From Hydrogenophilales bacterium 12-61-10 (GTDB taxonomy: Bacteria; Pseudomonadota; Gammaproteobacteria; Burkholderiales; Thiobacillaceae), in contig NCCT01000043.1 in the NCBI GenBank assembly GCA_002279795.1, positions 1 to 51,801 on the forward strand: a stretch of 51,801 nt of DNA, given 5' to 3'. Positions 48,838 through 51,801 of this stretch are shown piece after piece. Under the pieces are notes generated by a model. The model saw nothing but the letters and a program-made list of their open reading frames with translations, did not search any database and was not told the origin of the DNA. Both the position numbers and the translations under genes were made by a program. How positions within the stretch are numbered: position 1 is the first letter of the stretch; every line of letters starts with the position of its first letter.

Positions 48838-49544
48838 ATGCTCGCAAAACGCATCATTCCCTGTCTCGATGTCACCGATGGCCGCGTCGTCAAAGGCGTC
48901 AACTTCGTCGAGCTGAAAGACGCCGGCGATCCGGTCGAAATCGCACGCCGCTACAACGAGGCGGGTGCGGATGAACTGACCTTTCTCGATATCACGGCGA
49001 CTTCCGATAATCGCGACCTGATTCTGCACATCATCGAAGCGGTTGCGTCCGAAGTTTTCATCCCGCTGACGGTGGGAGGCGGCGTGCGGGTGGTGGCGGA
49101 CGTCCAGCGCTTGCTGAACGCGGGTGCCGACAAGGTCGGCATCAACACCTCGGCCGTGCTCAACCCGCAGCTGGTGAAGGATGCAGCCGACCGCTACGGC
49201 AGCCAGTGCATCGTGGTGGCGATCGATTCCAAGCGCGTGGGCGATCATTGGGAGGTCTTCACCCATGGCGGCCGCACCGCGCGGGTGAATTGCTGCTCAC
49301 CTCGATGGACCGCGACGGCACCAAGAGTGGTTTCGATCTCGAGCTCACCCGTGCGATTTCCGATGCGGTCGACATCCCCATCATCGCCAGCGGCGGTGTG
49401 GGCAATCTGCAGCACCTGGTCGATGGCATCCGCGAAGGCCATGCCGATGCAGTGCTGGCGGCGAGCATTTTCCATTTCGGCGAATACGGCGTCGACGAAG
49501 CCAAGCGCTACATGAAGCAGCACGGTATCGAGGTGCGGCTGTGA
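48838..49544 (+). pseudogene. hisF: HisF cyclase subunit, internal deletion and frameshift
   Basis: HisF makes IGP and AICAR with HisH-derived ammonia. The N-terminal part is normal ([20 protein letters not shown] with Asp10, [24 protein letters not shown] with the second Asp) up to VFTHGGR at about 49275. The C-terminal part, [20 protein letters not shown] onward to 49544, is in another frame. Roughly 16-17 codons (the TGLDAVEWA-type helix 5) are missing. The lost length must be 1 more than a multiple of three, so 49 or 52 bp fits. The gene is otherwise well conserved, and hisI overlaps its end. Confidence 0.88.
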
Positions 49545-49942
49545 GCGCTGCTTCTAATACTGCCTGGCTGGATGCCGTGAAATGGGATGCGCAGGGCCTG
49601 GTGCCCGCGATTGCGCAGGACGCGGCCACCCACGAAATTCTGATGGTGGCGTGGATGAACCGCGAGGCGCTGGAAGAAACCGCGCGCACACTGCGCGGCG
49701 TGTACTGGTCGCGTTCGCGCAACCGCCTATGGCGCAAGGGCGAGGAGTCGGGCCACGTGCAGAACGTTAGCGAAATCCGCCTTGATTGCGACAACGACGT
49801 GGTGCTGCTGAAAGTCGAACAGCTGGGCGGCATCGCCTGCCATACCGGCCGCCGCTCGTGTTTTTTCCAGAAACTGGAGGGCGGTCATTGGGTGACCACC
49901 ACCCCGGTGCTGAAAAATCCCGACGAGATCTACCGCAAATGA
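49541..49942 (+). CDS. hisI: Phosphoribosyl-AMP cyclohydrolase
   Basis: The 133-residue monofunctional HisI has [35 protein letters not shown], and the zinc and magnesium ligands in [15 protein letters not shown] and [13 protein letters not shown]. The GTG start overlaps the hisF stop by four bases, and its stop overlaps the hisE start. The expected length is kept. Confidence 0.95.
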   Translation: MSAASNTAWLDAVKWDAQGLVPAIAQDAATHEILMVAWMNREALEETARTLRGVYWSRSRNRLWRKGEESGHVQNVSEIRLDCDNDVVLLKVEQLGGIACHTGRRSCFFQKLEGGHWVTTTPVLKNPDEIYRK

Positions 49943-50265
49943 GCGACATCCTGGATCGTTTGGCCGAGACGCTGGAAGCGCGCAAAACGGCGGCGCCGGA
50001 CAGTTCCTACGTGGCGAAACTGTACGCCAAGGGAACCGACGCCATCCTGAAAAAAATCGGCGAGGAAGCGACCGAAACGGTGATGGCGGCCAAGGACGAC
50101 CAGCCCGAAAAGATCATCTACGAAGTCGCCGATTTGTGGTTTCATACTCTGGTGCTGCTGGCGCACAAGGGACTGAAGCCGTCAGACGTGCTGAATGAAC
50201 TGGCGCGCCGCGAGGGACTTTCGGGTTTGGCTGAAAAAGCGAATCGGCAAGGTGAACCGACATGA
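49939..50265 (+). CDS. hisE: Phosphoribosyl-ATP pyrophosphatase
   Basis: The 108-residue all-helical protein has [20 protein letters not shown], then [12 protein letters not shown], and [19 protein letters not shown], the Glu and Asp set of MazG-like pyrophosphohydrolases. The ATG overlaps the hisI stop (ATGA), and its end overlaps the HIT gene. It is separate from HisI, as is usual in betaproteobacteria. Confidence 0.95.
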   Translation: MSDILDRLAETLEARKTAAPDSSYVAKLYAKGTDAILKKIGEEATETVMAAKDDQPEKIIYEVADLWFHTLVLLAHKGLKPSDVLNELARREGLSGLAEKANRQGEPT

Positions 50266-50600
50266 GTGACTGCATCTTCTGCAAAATCGTTGCCGGCCAG
50301 CTGCCGTCCAGCAAGGTCTATGAAGACGACGAACTGCTGGTGTTTCACGACATTCATCCGTTCGCGCGGGTGCATCTCCTGATCATTCCCAAGGTGCACA
50401 TCGTATCGCTGGCCGAGTGCACGCCCGAACATGAGCGCCTGCTCGGCAGGATCATGCTGCTGGCGCCGCGCCTGGCCAGGGAGCACGGTCTCGACAGCGG
50501 CTTCAAGACGCTGGTCAATACCGGGCGCGGCGGCGGTCAGGAAGTGTTTCATCTTCATGTACACGTATTTGGCGGCGGCGACCCTGCTGCGCGCGTTTAA
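50262..50600 (+). CDS. hinT: HIT family purine nucleoside phosphoramidase
   Basis: The 112-residue protein has [20 protein letters not shown] at the start and the histidine triad in [12 protein letters not shown] at about residues 98-109. HinT hydrolyses AMP-lysine and related phosphoramidates. The placement between hisE and tatA is the standard betaproteobacterial order. It overlaps hisE by four bases. Confidence 0.94.
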   Translation: MSDCIFCKIVAGQLPSSKVYEDDELLVFHDIHPFARVHLLIIPKVHIVSLAECTPEHERLLGRIMLLAPRLAREHGLDSGFKTLVNTGRGGGQEVFHLHVHVFGGGDPAARV

Positions 50601-50616
50601 TTAAAGGAGAGTCATC

Positions 50617-50829
50617 ATGGGTAGCTTCAGCATTTGGCATTGGCTGATCGTATTGGTCATCGTGTTGCTGGTTTTTGGTACCAAAAAGCTGAAAAACATC
50701 GGCAGTGACTTGGGAGGTGCGGTCAAAGGGTTCAAACAAGGCGTGAAGGATGACTCGACCAAGCTGGACGATTCGTCCGAGTCTGGCCGGACCATCGACG
50801 TCGAAGTAAAAGACAAACATCAAAGCTAG
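50617..50829 (+). CDS. tatA: Sec-independent translocase protein TatA
   Basis: The 70-residue protein has one N-terminal membrane helix ([19 protein letters not shown]), the FGTKKL hinge, an amphipathic helix ([17 protein letters not shown]) and a charged tail. It oligomerises to form the passage for folded Tat substrates. AAAGGAGAGTCATC precedes the ATG. tatB follows 64 bp on. Confidence 0.95.
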   Translation: MGSFSIWHWLIVLVIVLLVFGTKKLKNIGSDLGGAVKGFKQGVKDDSTKLDDSSESGRTIDVEVKDKHQS

Positions 50830-50893
50830 GGGACACGCTGCACGTCACGTGGCATTTCCTTGCGTTTTGCAGATGGGACCGTGTACCTGATTT

Positions 50894-51358
50894 ATGTTTG
50901 ATATCGGATTTTCCGAGATGGTCGTTGTAGGTGTCGTGGCGTTGATCGTCATCGGACCCGAACGCCTGCCCAAGGTCGCGCGTACAGCAGGACATCTTTA
51001 TGGACGTTTGCAGCGTTATGTGTCGTCGGTGAAATCCGATATCAGCCAGGAAATTCAACTGGATGAAATGCGTCGCGTCGGGCAGGAGTTCAAGGAGTCC
51101 ATCCAGTCAGCTGCTTCCGATCTCAAGCAGGAGGCAACGGTGGTGGATGATTATCTGCGCAGTGAGCTGGAGAGCGTCAATCAAGCTGTTAAGCAGGTCA
51201 ACCGCGAAGTGCCTGAGCCCGTGCTCGAATCCGTAGTGGCCGACGCACCTGCCCAACAGAGCTTGCCGCTCGACATGCCCGACCAGAATCCCCTTCCACC
51301 TGCGCCTGTTGCCGTAGTGGAAAAGGCGCATGGCGATCACGCCAGCAAAACCGTATGA
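50894..51358 (+). CDS. tatB: Sec-independent translocase protein TatB
   Basis: The 154-residue protein begins MFDIGFSEMVVVGVVALIVI and then GPERLPKVARTAGHLYGRLQ, the TatB membrane helix and hinge with the conserved Glu in GFSEM and GPERLP. A long amphipathic and charged region and a Pro-rich C-terminus follow. With TatC it forms the signal-peptide receptor. Its TGA overlaps the tatC ATG. Confidence 0.95.
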   Translation: MFDIGFSEMVVVGVVALIVIGPERLPKVARTAGHLYGRLQRYVSSVKSDISQEIQLDEMRRVGQEFKESIQSAASDLKQEATVVDDYLRSELESVNQAVKQVNREVPEPVLESVVADAPAQQSLPLDMPDQNPLPPAPVAVVEKAHGDHASKTV

Positions 51359-51801
51359 GCCAGACAGAAGACAGCTTTATCTCGCATCTCATAGAAATGC
51401 GCGATCGCCTGTTGCGTGCGGTGCTCGCGATCGTCGTTATTTTTGTATGCCTGTTTCCATGGGCGCAGGATTTGTACGCCTTGCTTGCCCAGCCCATGCT
51501 GGCGGCGCTGCCCAAGGGCGGGCAGATGATTGCGACAGATGTCACCACACCGTTTTTCGTTCCGATCAAGGTCACCCTGATGACCTCGTTCCTGCTGGCC
51601 CTGCCGTGGGTGTTCTATCAGATATGGGCGTTCGTCGCACCGGGGTTGTATCAGCATGAGAAGCGCTTGGGCGTACCGATGATTATTGCCAGCGTCATCC
51701 TCTTTTTGCTGGGCATGGCGTTCGCCTATTTCCTGGTGTTCCCGGTGGTCTTCGGTTTTGTCGTCGGCGTGGCGCCGGTCGGCGTGGCGGTGATGACCGA
51801 T
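51355..51801 (+). CDS. tatC: Sec-independent translocase protein TatC, 3' end outside window
   Basis: The first 149 codons are present. They include EDSFISHLIEMRDRLLRAVL, which carries the conserved HL-EMR signal-peptide-binding element, then LYALLAQPMLAALPKGGQMI, TTPFFVPIKVTLM and LPWVFYQIWAFVAPGLYQHE. Three membrane helices are visible and a fourth begins. The frame is open to the window end. TatC recognises twin-arginine signals. Confidence 0.95.
   Translation, partial: MSQTEDSFISHLIEMRDRLLRAVLAIVVIFVCLFPWAQDLYALLAQPMLAALPKGGQMIATDVTTPFFVPIKVTLMTSFLLALPWVFYQIWAFVAPGLYQHEKRLGVPMIIASVILFLLGMAFAYFLVFPVVFGFVVGVAPVGVAVMTD

Overview
The window is GC-rich chromosomal DNA from a betaproteobacterium, probably a Thiobacillus- or Nitrosomonadales-like chemolithotroph. 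This is inferred from the gene order rpsT–DUF3579–argD–argF–argG, from the his operon running on into hinT–tatABC, and from a periplasmic DsrE-like protein and a small cytochrome c. No rRNA, tRNA or CRISPR array was seen. Coding density is high. Many long antisense ORFs are GC-rich shadows and are left out.

Layout. 0–16.5 kb is mostly core. It holds the end of rpsT, an arginine block (argD, argF, a DUF2283 gene, argG), ppnP, yajQ, a DJ-1 protein, a CBS protein, rsgA, phhB, a cytochrome c, orn, a TetR/DUF1348 pair with twin operators, hemH–hrcA, nadK, recN and a secreted nuclease. 16.5–18.0 kb is a REP/RAYT patch: a REP-associated transposase, four GTAG-type REP copies, a decayed small gene and an immunity-like gene. 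18.0–22.5 kb holds acnA and lysS.

22.5–38.6 kb is an accessory island between lysS and prfB, two genes that are neighbours in many proteobacteria. It has five toxin–antitoxin modules (PIN/Phd, HigBA, Phd/ParE-RelE, a second HigBA type, VapBC), recQ, an ArsR–SRPBCC pair, a HEPN/AbiU2-like gene, pepN, and a Wadjet-type SMC anti-plasmid operon (jetABCD). jetA overlaps the prfB stop codon. 38.6–42.3 kb holds prfB with its programmed +1 frameshift, a MgtC/DUF4010 membrane protein and an LplT-like transporter. 42.4–51.8 kb holds a LysR regulator, a small gene, a Fur-family regulator and the operon hisD-C-B-H-A-F-I-E–hinT–tatA-tatB-tatC (tatC cut by the window end).

The main result is the Wadjet operon. 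Its first gene carries an exact 46-bp tandem duplication that shifts the frame. nadK (5-bp duplication), hisF (deletion of about 50 bp), pepN (deletion of roughly 125 bp) and a small gene at 16.6–16.8 kb (1 nt missing) are also frame-disrupted. nadK is normally essential and hisF sits in an otherwise intact operon, so some or all of these lesions may be assembly or sequencing errors. The jetA duplication therefore needs read-level support before it is called biological inactivation or phase variation. A second result is that both HigB toxin genes have the same promoter layout: a palindromic operator inside a 17-bp spacer, and the start codon 6 nt after the -10 box, which predicts leaderless toxin mRNAs.
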